Shown here one piece after another: positions 34,575-43,973 of a DNA stretch of 64,000 nucleotides. Both the position numbers and the translations under genes were made by a program. The notes under the pieces are model-generated. The model made no database searches, was not told the origin of the DNA, and saw nothing but the letters and a program-made list of their open reading frames with translations. Origin of the DNA: JAHRAW01 sp965249835 (GTDB lineage Bacteria; Pseudomonadota; Gammaproteobacteria; Arenicellales; Poriferihabitantaceae). Position 1 is the first letter of the stretch. Every line of letters begins with the position of its first letter. The stretch is from assembly GCA_965249835.1 (NCBI GenBank), contig CBDFMY010000003.1, positions 1,364,001-1,428,000 on the forward strand. Direction: 5' to 3'.

Positions 34575-35651
34575 TCACCCACTCAAATGCTCCCGCAACG
34601 CCCACTCAACATGCTCCCGCACCAACTCGGAAGGGTGGTTTGACCTGCTGCGTAAAGCCGACACGGTTGTGTCGTTGGTGGGTGCGTTACCGAGGGCGAC
34701 GGCGATGTTTCGCAACCAGCGGGTAGGTCCGATGCGGCGGATTGCCGAGCCTTCGGTGAAGCGTTTGAAGTCGTACTCGTCCCAGGCGAATAGTTCCACC
34801 AGAGTGGTGGCATCGAGTCGATGGCGCGCGGCAAAATCTCCTTGCGAGTTGATTCGTGCGTAGCGATTCCACGGGCACACCAGTTGACAGTCGTCGCAAC
34901 CGAAGACGCGGTTGCCGATGGCTTTGCGGAATTCGATTGGGATGGTGCCGTGCAGTTCGATGGTGAGATAGGAGATGCAACGCCGCGCATCGAGTTGCCA
35001 GGGCGCGACGATGGCGTCGGTCGGGCAGATGTCAATGCAGGCGGTGCAGGTGCCGCAGTGCGCTTCAACCGGCGCATCGGTCGGCAACGGAATGTCGGTG
35101 TATAACTCGCCGAGAAAAAACCACGAGCCGCTTTCGCGGTTGAGAATGTTGGTGTGTTTGCCGAGCCAGCCGTGGCCGGATTTTTGCGCCAGCGATTTTT
35201 CCATCACCGGCGCGCTGTCGCACAATGCGCGATAGCCGAATGTCCCGACTTGGTCGCTGATTCGCTCCGCCAGTTTTTGTAGTTTGCGGCGCATGACCTT
35301 GTGATAATCCCGCCCCAGTGCGTAGCGCGAGACATACCCAATCGCCGGATTGGACAGCGAACCTTGCGCGTCTTCCATGGATTGCGGCAGGTAGTCCATT
35401 CGCACGGTAATTACGCGCACCGTCCCGGCTACCAGTTCACCGGGCCGGGTGCGCTTGCTTCCGTGGCGCGACATATACGTCATCTCGCCGTGAAAATTTT
35501 TTGCAAGCCACTCGCCAAGATGCTGCTCGGCTTCGCCGAGGTTCACATCGCTGATGGCAGTATGGGCGAATCCCAACTGCGCGCCCCAGGCTTTAATCAA
35601 CTCGGCGAGGTCGGCAAAGTTTGTTGAGTTTCGGGACTTGGAAGAGGACAT
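34575..35651 (-). CDS. queG: Epoxyqueuosine reductase
   Basis: 358 aa. Last step of queuosine tRNA modification, reducing epoxyqueuosine with cobalamin and two 4Fe-4S clusters. Cluster motifs CGTCTACIDICPTDAI and CDDCQLVCPWN are present, as is the N-terminal LGFAHTAISDVNL and YMSRHGSKRTRPGELV. C-terminal HEAT-like VREHVEWALREHL. Normal length. It diverges from the nnr gene over about 100 bases. Confidence 0.95.
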   Translation of the reverse strand: MSSSKSRNSTNFADLAELIKAWGAQLGFAHTAISDVNLGEAEQHLGEWLAKNFHGEMTYMSRHGSKRTRPGELVAGTVRVITVRMDYLPQSMEDAQGSLSNPAIGYVSRYALGRDYHKVMRRKLQKLAERISDQVGTFGYRALCDSAPVMEKSLAQKSGHGWLGKHTNILNRESGSWFFLGELYTDIPLPTDAPVEAHCGTCTACIDICPTDAIVAPWQLDARRCISYLTIELHGTIPIEFRKAIGNRVFGCDDCQLVCPWNRYARINSQGDFAARHRLDATTLVELFAWDEYDFKRFTEGSAIRRIGPTRWLRNIAVALGNAPTNDTTVSALRSRSNHPSELVREHVEWALREHLSG

Positions 35652-35753
35652 AGATCAAGATAGGGAAAACCCGCGTGGATTTTTTTGTGATTGTTATCAT
35701 ACCATTGGTGATTGCAACCGGATTCCCGCCTGCGCGAGAATGAGGGCAGGGTG

Positions 35754-37265
35754 ATGACAGCCCAGAGCAAGCCAAACAACGTAACCATGCTTCCCGAAGA
35801 AATTTATCAGGCGCACGAGGTGCGAGAAATCGACCGCGCCGTCATCAAGCAACACGGCGTGCCCGGCATCGTCTTGATGCGCCGCGCCGGGGAAGCAGCG
35901 TTCAAACAAATCATGGCGCGCCACAGCCGCATCCGTCATCTGGTGGTGGTGTGCGGAACGGGCAACAATGGCGGCGATGGTTATGTGGTGGCTCGTTGCG
36001 TGCGCAAGATTGGCATCCGCGTGACCGTGCTGGCGTCCGTCGCGCCCGCCACCGATGATGCCGCCACAGCAGCGCGGGAATATCAAGACCACGGCGGTGC
36101 GGTCAGCGAAGGTGATGATTCAACTTTCAACGACGCCGACCTGGTGGTGGACGCATTGTTCGGCACCGGCTTGAGTCGTGCGCCGCAAGGCATCAGTGCC
36201 GAATTAATCCGGCGCATGAACGACGCGGATTGCCCGGTGGTGTCGTTGGACATGCCATCGGGATTGCATAGCGATACCGGGTTCGCCTTTGAGCCATGCG
36301 TGAAAGCCGACACCACCATCACCTTCATCGGCGTCAAACTCGGATTGCTCACCGGTCAGGGGCGCAGTCACGCCGGCGCGATTATTTTTGAAGACTTGAA
36401 CATCCCCATTGAGGCGCGGCGCACGGTGAAGCCGGTGGCGCGAATCATTCAACCGCCGTTGCTGGCAAAACGCACGTGCGAAATGCACAAAGGCGACGCC
36501 GGCCATATCCTCGTGGTGGGCGGCGACATCGGTATGCTGGGCGCGGTGTTGCTTGCCGGGGAAGCCGCGCTGCGTTGCGGCAGCGGTCTGGTTACCGTGG
36601 CCGGCGGTGCGGCGCACCTCGATCTTCCGGCGTTGCACTGCCCGGAGTTGATGAGCGTCGAAGCACTTCAACTTCCCTCGGAAAATATTGCCGCCGGCGC
36701 CGATGCGGTAGTGCTGGGTCCGGGCCTCGGTCGGTCCCAATGGAGCGAGCAGGTGTTTGACCGCTTCATTACCATCGACCGGCCCATGGTGGTGGACGCC
36801 GATGGTCTCCACTGGCTGGCGCGCGCCAGCGGGCAGTCGCATCCACATCGTTCCGACCGGATACTCACGCCCCACCCGGGGGAAGCGGCCCGATTGTTGC
36901 AATGCACCACCGCCGAAATTCAAGCCGACCGCCCGGCGGCGGCTCGTGAAATCGTGGCGAAGTTCGGCGGCATCTGCGTGCTGAAAGGCGCGGGCACGTT
37001 GGTGGCTTGCGCCGACGGCGCGCTATTCCTGTGCGACAAGGGCAACCCGGGCATGGCCACGGCCGGCATGGGCGATGTATTGTCGGGCATCATCGGCTCG
37101 CTGCTGGGGCAGGGGCTACCGGTCGCCACCGCTACCACCGCCGGGGTGTGGCTGCATGGGAGCGCGGCCGATGCGGCGGTGCAAAATACCGGGCAACGAA
37201 GTTTGCTGGCGCGTGATGTCATCCATCATCTGGCGCCGGCCATCACCGGAATTGAATCGCCATAA
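35754..37265 (+). CDS. nnr: Bifunctional NAD(P)H-hydrate epimerase/dehydratase
   Basis: 503 aa from ATG 35754, with AGGG upstream; a frame opening earlier (35712) lies in repeat-like DNA. N-terminal YjeF_N epimerase domain (VVCGTGNNGGDGYVVAR, then VDALFGTGLSR, DMPSGLHSDTG) and C-terminal carbohydrate-kinase-like dehydratase (HKGDAGHILVVGGDIGMLGA, VLGPGLGRS, LTPHPGEAARLL, GNPGMATAGMGDVLSGIIG). Repairs hydrated NADH and NADPH. First gene of a block with tsaE, amiC and mutL, the classic gammaproteobacterial order. Confidence 0.95.
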   Translation: MTAQSKPNNVTMLPEEIYQAHEVREIDRAVIKQHGVPGIVLMRRAGEAAFKQIMARHSRIRHLVVVCGTGNNGGDGYVVARCVRKIGIRVTVLASVAPATDDAATAAREYQDHGGAVSEGDDSTFNDADLVVDALFGTGLSRAPQGISAELIRRMNDADCPVVSLDMPSGLHSDTGFAFEPCVKADTTITFIGVKLGLLTGQGRSHAGAIIFEDLNIPIEARRTVKPVARIIQPPLLAKRTCEMHKGDAGHILVVGGDIGMLGAVLLAGEAALRCGSGLVTVAGGAAHLDLPALHCPELMSVEALQLPSENIAAGADAVVLGPGLGRSQWSEQVFDRFITIDRPMVVDADGLHWLARASGQSHPHRSDRILTPHPGEAARLLQCTTAEIQADRPAAAREIVAKFGGICVLKGAGTLVACADGALFLCDKGNPGMATAGMGDVLSGIIGSLLGQGLPVATATTAGVWLHGSAADAAVQNTGQRSLLARDVIHHLAPAITGIESP

Positions 37266-37369
37266 CGCACGATGATTCGCACGCCAGCCGGGTAATGCTA
37301 AAATGCGCCAAGTGGCTGTCGGCTGCCGCAATACATTTTTTGGGCATTTTTCATTCGGCTTTATTCACC

Positions 37370-37831
37370 ATGCAATCCTTTGACATTCCCTCGGAAGCGG
37401 CCATGCTGAAACTCGGCAGTTGCTGGGCGAGTCGGTTTGCCGGTGGTGCCGTGGTGTTTCTTGGCGGCGACCTCGGTGTCGGCAAGACCACGCTGGCGCG
37501 CGGAATTCTGGGTGGCATGGGCCACCGCGGCGCGGTGACCAGCCCGACTTATACGCTGATCGAGCATTATCCGTTGCCGGCGGGCGATGTGTATCACGTG
37601 GATTTGTTCCGACTGGCGCATCCGGCTGAACTCGAAATGATCGGATTGCGTGATGCGCTGGATGCATCGTCCACGCTACTGGTGGAATGGCCGGAGCGCG
37701 GCACCGGACAAATACCGCCGGCGGATTTTCAGATTGACATCAGTTATCTGAGCGACGACCCGGACACTACCCGCCGGGTGCAAGTGCGCTCGGCCAATGG
37801 CATCGCGCAACTGCCGTGTCCGCAATCCTGA
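37370..37831 (+). CDS. tsaE: tRNA threonylcarbamoyladenosine biosynthesis ATPase TsaE
   Basis: 153 aa from ATG 37370. P-loop GDLGVGKTTLARGIL and TSPTYTLIEHYP, then VYHVDLFRL and VEWPERG are TsaE signatures. Works with TsaB and TsaD to make t6A37 in tRNA. The C-terminus overlaps the amiC GTG start by 16 bases. Confidence 0.95.
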   Translation: MQSFDIPSEAAMLKLGSCWASRFAGGAVVFLGGDLGVGKTTLARGILGGMGHRGAVTSPTYTLIEHYPLPAGDVYHVDLFRLAHPAELEMIGLRDALDASSTLLVEWPERGTGQIPPADFQIDISYLSDDPDTTRRVQVRSANGIAQLPCPQS

Positions 37832-39006
37832 CTTCGCCGCGCCTGCTGTTGCTTGCGCTACTGCTGGGCCTTCACGGCTGCGGCAACACACCGCGGCCGC
37901 TGGTCACGAGTAACTCCACCAATGCTACTTTGAGCATCAAAGAGATTCGCATGTATCACGCACCGTTGCGTTCGCGCATCGTTTTCGATGTGAATCGGCA
38001 AGTCGGCTTTGATGCGTTTGAATTAAAAAACCCTTCGCGGATTGTCATCGACCTGAGCAACATGCGAATCAACAGCGCGCTGCCGGCGCCGGGCACCACC
38101 GGGCAGTTCATCCGCCGGATTCGACGCGGCACGCCGAAACAAAACATCACGCGGTTGGTGTTTGATTTGACTCAGCCGGTTCGGTATTCCATTCAAATGT
38201 TGAAACCCAGCGACCGCTATCAATATCGTCTGCTGGTGGATTTTTATCATCTGGACGCGGCGGCAGCGGGCAAGTCGACACCGTCCCGGTCTCCGGGCAA
38301 GTCCAAATCAGAACTGCTGATTGTGATTGACCCCGGACACGGCGGCGAAGATCCGGGAGCGGTGGGCAAGCGCACTCAAGAGAAAAAAGTGGTTTTGCAA
38401 ATTGCTAAAAAGTTAAAAGATCGTATCAACAAACAACCGGGGCTTCGCGCCGAGTTGACCCGCACCGGGGATTATTATATTCCGCTGCGCAAACGTGCGC
38501 GCATCGCACGCCGGCGTCAGGCGGATCTGTTTGTTTCCATTCATGCCGACGCCTTCAAGAATAAATTGGCGCGCGGTGCATCGGTATATGCGCTGTCGCA
38601 ACGCGGCGCATCCAGCGAAACCGCCAAGTGGCTGGCGAACAAAGAAAACGCTTCCGACCTTGTGGGCGGCGTAAGTTTGGCCGACAAGGACGACTTGCTT
38701 GCCAGCGTGTTGCTGGATTTATCCATGACCAAAACCGTCAATGAGTCGATCAGTTTCGGGCGGGATGTGCTGCTGGAGTTGAAAAAAATCGGTCGCGTGC
38801 ACAGCCCGCGGGTGGAACAGGCCGGCTTCGTGGTGCTAAAGTCGCCGGACATCCCGTCGATCCTCGTGGAAACCGCGTATATCACCAACCCGGGGGAAGA
38901 AAAATTGCTAATGAGTTCAAGACATCAAAGCCGAATCGCCGCGGCCATCGTGGCTGGCATAGCACGTTATCTTGCGAAAAGCGGGAGTCATTATGCCGGC
39001 GGTTAA
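37816..39006 (+). CDS. amiC: N-acetylmuramoyl-L-alanine amidase (AmiC type)
   Basis: 396 aa from GTG 37816 within the tsaE end. Signal peptide or lipoprotein-like leader (LLLLALLLGLHGCG; the H before GC is not a standard lipobox). AMIN domain (IVFDVNRQVGFDAFELKNPS) for septal targeting, then an Amidase_3 catalytic domain with zinc ligands in VIDPGHGGEDPGAVG and VSIHADAF and the late glutamate in ILVETAYITNPGEE. Cleaves peptide side chains from peptidoglycan during cell separation. Overlaps mutL by 14 bases. Confidence 0.94.
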   Translation: MSAILTSPRLLLLALLLGLHGCGNTPRPLVTSNSTNATLSIKEIRMYHAPLRSRIVFDVNRQVGFDAFELKNPSRIVIDLSNMRINSALPAPGTTGQFIRRIRRGTPKQNITRLVFDLTQPVRYSIQMLKPSDRYQYRLLVDFYHLDAAAAGKSTPSRSPGKSKSELLIVIDPGHGGEDPGAVGKRTQEKKVVLQIAKKLKDRINKQPGLRAELTRTGDYYIPLRKRARIARRRQADLFVSIHADAFKNKLARGASVYALSQRGASSETAKWLANKENASDLVGGVSLADKDDLLASVLLDLSMTKTVNESISFGRDVLLELKKIGRVHSPRVEQAGFVVLKSPDIPSILVETAYITNPGEEKLLMSSRHQSRIAAAIVAGIARYLAKSGSHYAGG

Positions 39007-40837
39007 ACAACGCGCCGCCATCGTCCAACTCGACGACCGGCTGATTAATCAGATCGCCGCCGGCGAAGTAATCGAACGACCGGCGTCGTTGCTGAAGGAA
39101 TTATTGGAAAACAGCGTGGATGCCGGTGCCACGGAAATTCAGGTATACGCCGAGCGTGGCGGTCTCAAGCAGATTAAAGTTCGAGACAACGGCACCGGTA
39201 TTCCCGCAGATCAGGCGCGGCTCGCGTTGTCCCGTCACGCCACCAGCAAGTTGACTCGCGTTGACGACCTGTTCAATGTCAGCACGCTCGGTTTTCGTGG
39301 CGAAGCATTGCCCAGCATCGCGGCGGTGTCACGGCTGACCTTGAGTTCCCGCGTGGCGGAGGCGGAGTCCGGATACCAGATAACCTGTCACGGCGGAGCG
39401 GATATTTCCAAACCAAAACCGCTGCCGCATCCGCTCGGAACCACGGTGGAGACCACCGATCTTTTTTACAACACACCGGCGCGGCGAAAGTTTTTGCGCG
39501 TCGAGAAGACCGAGTTGAAACATTTGGACGATGTGCTTCGTCGCATCGCCCTTAGTCGGTTTTATCTGGACATCAGTTTTGTGCACGACGGCAAGGAAGT
39601 ATTTCACGCTACGCCGGCGCGCACTCCGGCGCAACAGACCAATCGCATAGCCGACATTTGCGGTAAACCATTTGCCGCGCAAAGCATTTACTTTGAAGAC
39701 CAAGTGGAAATTATGAAACTGCACGGCTGGATGGGCTTGCCGACTTTTTCCCGTAGCCAGCGTGACCTGCAATATTTCTTTGTGAATCAGCGTGCGGTGC
39801 GGGATAACCTGATTGCCCACGCGGTTCGCCGCGCATATAACGATGTGTTGTATCACGGTCGTCATCCGGCGTTCGCGTTATTTTTTGAAATTCAACCGAA
39901 TCTGGTGGATGTCAATGTGCATCCGGCCAAAAACGAAGTGCGGTTTCGCGAAAGCCGCACGGTGCACGACTACCTCTATCGCACTCTGCACCGGGTCATC
40001 GCCGGCCTCAGCCCGCAACAAGGCGGCGTTACCCTGCCGACTCCCGAAGCGGCCAATGCGTTGCGCGCCGCCGGCGCTTCCGCGTATCCGGGTGCTAATT
40101 TTCAACCAGGTGCCGGCTCCGCTGCGGCGCAACGCAACCTTCGCATGCTGGTTGCCGAGCAGATGGAAAACTACCACGCGCTCCATCCGTCCGGCGATGA
40201 TGCGGGTGCGGGCGGGGCGGTTACCGGCGGGACGGTTGAAGACGATGCGGATGTGCCGCCCATGGGCTACGCGCTGGCGCAGTTGAAGGGAATCTACATT
40301 CTCGCCGAAAACAAGGACGGGTTGATTATGGTGGACATGCACGCCGCCCATGAACGCATTACCTACGAAACTCTCAAACAACAGGCCGACGAAAAATCCA
40401 CCGGTAGCCAGCCGTTGTTAGTGCCGGTCAGCATCATTGTCAGTCAACGCGAAGCCGAAACCGCCGAGGAATTCAGCGAAGTATTTGCCTCTCTCGGATT
40501 TGACCTCGACCGCATCGGCGACGAACAACTGGCGGTGCGCGCCGTGCCGGAACTGCTGGTCAAGTCCGACATCGAGACGCTGGTGCGTGATGTGTTGTCG
40601 GATTTATTGGAACACGGCAGTTCGGACCGCATCGCCAACGCCCAGCATGAAATTCTCTCCAGCGTCGCCTGCCACGGCTCGGTGCGCGCCAACCGTAAAC
40701 TGACCCACGCCGAAATGAACGCCTTGCTGCGGCAGATGGAACAAGTGGAACGCTCCGGTCAATGCAACCACGGCCGCCCCACCTGGATGAGCGTATCGCT
40801 GCCGGAAATCGACAAGTGGTTTATGCGCGGTCGGTGA
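38993..40837 (+). CDS. mutL: DNA mismatch repair protein MutL
   Basis: 614 aa from ATG 38993, preceded by GGGAG at 7 bases. GHKL ATPase motifs: LINQIAAGEVIERPASLLKE, ENSVDAGATEI, DNGTGIPADQARLALSRHATSK and TLGFRGEALPSIAAVS. C-terminal dimerisation domain ends NHGRPTWMSVSLPEIDKWF. It lacks the DQHA(x)2E(x)4E endonuclease motif, having MHAAHERITYE instead, which suits organisms with MutH-like nicking. miaA and hfq, often next, are absent; repeats follow. Confidence 0.96.
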   Translation: MPAVKQRAAIVQLDDRLINQIAAGEVIERPASLLKELLENSVDAGATEIQVYAERGGLKQIKVRDNGTGIPADQARLALSRHATSKLTRVDDLFNVSTLGFRGEALPSIAAVSRLTLSSRVAEAESGYQITCHGGADISKPKPLPHPLGTTVETTDLFYNTPARRKFLRVEKTELKHLDDVLRRIALSRFYLDISFVHDGKEVFHATPARTPAQQTNRIADICGKPFAAQSIYFEDQVEIMKLHGWMGLPTFSRSQRDLQYFFVNQRAVRDNLIAHAVRRAYNDVLYHGRHPAFALFFEIQPNLVDVNVHPAKNEVRFRESRTVHDYLYRTLHRVIAGLSPQQGGVTLPTPEAANALRAAGASAYPGANFQPGAGSAAAQRNLRMLVAEQMENYHALHPSGDDAGAGGAVTGGTVEDDADVPPMGYALAQLKGIYILAENKDGLIMVDMHAAHERITYETLKQQADEKSTGSQPLLVPVSIIVSQREAETAEEFSEVFASLGFDLDRIGDEQLAVRAVPELLVKSDIETLVRDVLSDLLEHGSSDRIANAQHEILSSVACHGSVRANRKLTHAEMNALLRQMEQVERSGQCNHGRPTWMSVSLPEIDKWFMRGR

Positions 40838-41936
40838 GAATGACGAATTGCGCTTGCCTTTTGCGCGTATCATCCCTGATACGCGCCCTTCGGGCTCGCT
40901 TCGCTCGCGAAAAATCGCTCCCGGCGATTTTTTCGTCGCCATGCGGTGTTGCGCCTCAAAGCTCGGTTGTTCACATACTTAATGTATTGCTCACTCCCTC
41001 GCTTCTCGCGCGCCTTACCATGATATTGACCATGCTTAATGTTGTCATGACCCATGTTTTTTATAATCTCGGAAGGCGATGATTTCTTTTGAGATGCCAA
41101 AGTAACCGAGAAAAAGCCAACTATGCCGGGTTCTTAGTATTGTCACGTGTAGCGAGACTCACCGGGCGGCTTGCGCCGCCACTTTAGGATCCCCGTCTAC
41201 CGGCGAGGATGACGGGTTGGGGGGTCAATGGTGAATCGGGCGGGAATGATTTTTTTGAGAAGACTAATGGTAAATAAGTGTCACGCGAAGCGTGACACTA
41301 AAACGTGCTCTGGCGTAGCCGGACATTTTCTCTCGTGTGCTTTGGCGTCTCAACTCGCCTTTGTCCTCTCGATTCACCATTGCCTATCATTTGCCATTGC
41401 CCGGCCCATATTATTATTGGCCGGGCAATCCAGTGGAATATGCCGTTCGGCGTAGCCGGACTCCTTTGCTTTGATGCCGCACCGTTTGATGCGAGAATGA
41501 CGGCAAGGCGATGGTGCTTGTTGCTTACCGCTAATGTATGAGCGCGTCCCGGCGGCTACGCCACTCTGAATCCCCGCCTGCCGGCGAGGATGACGGGCTG
41601 GGGGGACAACGGTGAATCGGGCGGGAGTGATTTTTTTGAGAAGACAAAAGTAACCGAGAAAAAAAGTCCAGCGTAGCCAGACTTCTTATTCTCAATGTGC
41701 CATTGTCCTCTCTATTCACCATTGCCCATCATTTGTCATTCTCGCGGTAGCGGGAATCCAGACGCGGCGTAGCCGCGATAATACTAAGGGGTTCGGCGTT
41801 AGCCACTATCATTTCGGCGGCGAAGCCGCCGATTTTTCGAGTCAGAATAACGAGACGAAAAGCGTGTTGTCCGGCTTTGCCGGACTATTAGTGATGTCAC
41901 GCGAAGCGTGACTCATTCGGAGAATGGCGAGCGGCG
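40838..41936. repeat. About 1.1 kb of stacked dispersed repeats
   Basis: No credible gene. In order: a hairpin GCGTATCATCCCTGATACGC with CTTCGGGCTCGCTTCGCTCG and CGCTCCCGGCGATTTTTT (about 40864-40933; also at 62832 and 63207); a diverged copy of the 126-bp repeat (about 40937-41022); GATTTCTTTTGAGATGCCAAAGTAACCGAGAAAA-type segments three times; hairpins GTCACGCGAAGCGTGAC near 41279 and 41894; TCCGGCGTAGCCGGA-type hairpins; and CTGCCGGCGAGGATGACGGG segments. It reads as nested or tandem insertions of one small-repeat family. Confidence 0.8.
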
Positions 41937-42548
41937 TCAGCCGCTATCATTTGCTGCCGGTAGTTGCTCGATTTCAGCCAGTTGCTGCGGCGTGTTTACA
42001 TTGACGAACATAGACCGGTAGTCGGAAAAATCCACCGTGGCGAAGGTGTGTTGCGCGTGCCAGCGGTCAATTTTTCGTTCGTCGCTTTGTAAAAATCGCT
42101 CGAGGCTGTCGGCAAGGTCGCGGTGGATGAGCGAATAGACCGGTTGCATGCGCTCGCCGTCATGCGCGACCGCGAGTGGTGCTTTTTTTTCATCGGCGGC
42201 CGCCAACATTCGACTGGCGTAATCGGTGCATACAAAAGGACCGTCGCACGGAATAGTCAGTAGCCACGGATGCGTGGCTTGACACAACGCGGCGTGCATT
42301 CCGGCGAGGGGACCCTGATAGTCGACCAGTTGGTCGCGGATGACTTTGTAATTTAACTTTTTGTATGACGCGAAATTACGATTGGCGTTGATCATCAACT
42401 CCGTCACCTGGGGCGCCAGCGCCGCGCAAATTTGTGCCGCCAGCGGTTTGCCGCGAAATACCAGTAACCCTTTGTCCTTGCCGCCCATGCGCGTTGCGCG
42501 TCCGCCCGCCAGCACGACCGCGCTGACACCGGAGTTAGCGCGAGGCAT
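41937..42548 (-). CDS. mobA: Molybdenum cofactor guanylyltransferase
   Basis: 203 aa. Adds GMP to molybdopterin to form the guanine dinucleotide cofactor. N-terminal VVLAGGRATRMGGKDKGLLVFRGKPLA carries the nucleotide-binding signature; TIPCDGPFV holds the metal-binding aspartate. Start overlaps the tupC end by 14 bases, making it the last gene of ppc-tupABC-mobA. Confidence 0.94.
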   Translation of the reverse strand: MPRANSGVSAVVLAGGRATRMGGKDKGLLVFRGKPLAAQICAALAPQVTELMINANRNFASYKKLNYKVIRDQLVDYQGPLAGMHAALCQATHPWLLTIPCDGPFVCTDYASRMLAAADEKKAPLAVAHDGERMQPVYSLIHRDLADSLERFLQSDERKIDRWHAQHTFATVDFSDYRSMFVNVNTPQQLAEIEQLPAANDSG

Positions 42549-43275
42549 TTCGGTTGCCTTTCCTTCGCGGCGTGTTTGTTTTTACCAGCGAAGTTACATT
42601 GTCGGGCAACAATGGTGTGTCGGGCTGGCTCAGTTTTCCCCGTTCAATAACCAAACGACGGTCGATCAGTTCGTTGAAAACTTCGTGGTTGTGGCTTGCG
42701 ATCATCAAAGCGATACGCGCGTTTTTAAGGAGATTCAAAAGGGAGACGGTGCGTGCCTGGGATTCCCGGTCCATGTTGGCAATCGGTTCGTCCAGCAGCA
42801 GAACTTTTGATTGCCGCAACCACGCGCGCGCCAGCGCAACTCGTTGCTTTTCGCCGCCGGACAATGTTTTCGCTTGTGCACCGACCAGGTGGTCGAGTTG
42901 CGCCCATTCCAACGCTTGCCGAATTTTTTTGTCGCGTTGTGGTTTGGGCAGGATGCGTGGCAACGCCAACCCCAGATTGCGAATTACATCGCCGTCGAAT
43001 AAATAAGGTTGTTGATGCAAATACATAACTTGTCGTTGTAATTGTTTTCGGCATTTCGACCACGCCACATCGCCGAGCCCCGAATCAACCATGCAGTGTG
43101 CCGGCTTCTCAATGCCCGAGAGAATTCGCAGGAGCGTGGTTTTGCCCGAGCCGTTATCGCCGGACAACAAAGTTGCGGTGCCGCCCTTGAGGGATAGCGA
43201 CAAGCCATTGAGCAGATGACGCCGATGAAAAAACTTGTGGATGTCGCGGTAATGAATTTGGATGATGGGGTTCAT
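42535..43275 (-). CDS. tupC: Tungstate ABC transporter ATP-binding protein
   Basis: 246 aa from ATG 43275; the frame is open further upstream but that part lies inside tupB. Walker A SGDNGSGKTTLLRIL, signature TLSGGEKQRVALARAWL and Walker B VLLLDEPIANMD. Drives uptake with TupA and TupB. Overlaps tupB by 4 bases. Molybdate or another oxyanion is the alternative substrate. Confidence 0.88.
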   Translation of the reverse strand: MNPIIQIHYRDIHKFFHRRHLLNGLSLSLKGGTATLLSGDNGSGKTTLLRILSGIEKPAHCMVDSGLGDVAWSKCRKQLQRQVMYLHQQPYLFDGDVIRNLGLALPRILPKPQRDKKIRQALEWAQLDHLVGAQAKTLSGGEKQRVALARAWLRQSKVLLLDEPIANMDRESQARTVSLLNLLKNARIALMIASHNHEVFNELIDRRLVIERGKLSQPDTPLLPDNVTSLVKTNTPRRKGNRNASR

Positions 43276-43973
43276 GCCGAAATCCTCCCACGCCCTTGAA
43301 AATACTGCAACGACAAGTTGAGGATGAATGCCAGAATCAAAAGCACGATACCGAGCGCAATGCCTTGGGCAAAATTGCCTTTGCTGGTTTCCAGCGCGAT
43401 GGCGGTGGGAATGTTGCGGGTGTGGTGCAGGATGTTGCCGCCCACCATCATCGACGCGCCGACTTCGGCGATGATGCGCCCAAACCCGGCGAGAATCGCC
43501 GCCAGCAATCCGAACCGCACCTCGCCGACCACCATGGCAAAAGCCCGCAACGGTGCGATGCCGAGGGTGCGGGCGGTTTCCCATGCGCGTTGGTCAGCGG
43601 CTTGAAACGCGGCGTGACTCATGGAAACCAAAATCGGAAACGACAACATAATCTGCGCAACGATCATCGCCCATTGCGTGAACAGCAATCGCCAATCGCC
43701 GAGCGGTCCCTGTCGGGAAAGCAGCAGGTAGACGGTCAGCCCGATGACCACCGCCGGCAGAGACAACAAAGTGTTGAACAGGGTGATCAAAATCCGGCGA
43801 CCTGGAAATTCAAAATGCGCCAGCACGAACGCGGTGAGCAGGGCGGGTGGGATGGCGATGGCGATGGCGCCGAGCGAGACGCGAAAGGAGATGAGAATAA
43901 TCTCCCACAGTTCGGCATCCCAGCGCACCAACAACACCAACGCTTGAACAGTTGCATCGCCGAGCGATTCCAT
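43272..43973 (-). CDS. tupB: Tungstate ABC transporter permease
   Basis: 233 aa, five to six membrane segments, beginning WEIILISFRVSLGAIAIAIP. The EAA-like loop AWETARTLGIAPLRAFAMVV and FGRIIAEVGASMMVGGNI match TupB/ModB-type permeases; LLSLPAVVIGLTVYLLLSR and RNIPTAIALETSKG are TupB-like. Start overlaps the tupA stop by one base (TAATG). Confidence 0.9.
   Translation of the reverse strand: MESLGDATVQALVLLVRWDAELWEIILISFRVSLGAIAIAIPPALLTAFVLAHFEFPGRRILITLFNTLLSLPAVVIGLTVYLLLSRQGPLGDWRLLFTQWAMIVAQIMLSFPILVSMSHAAFQAADQRAWETARTLGIAPLRAFAMVVGEVRFGLLAAILAGFGRIIAEVGASMMVGGNILHHTRNIPTAIALETSKGNFAQGIALGIVLLILAFILNLSLQYFQGRGRISA

Noticed and set aside
42535..43584. 349-aa reading of tupC
   Set aside because: The first 103 residues are Arg/His-rich shadow sequence inside tupB; the true start is ATG 43275.
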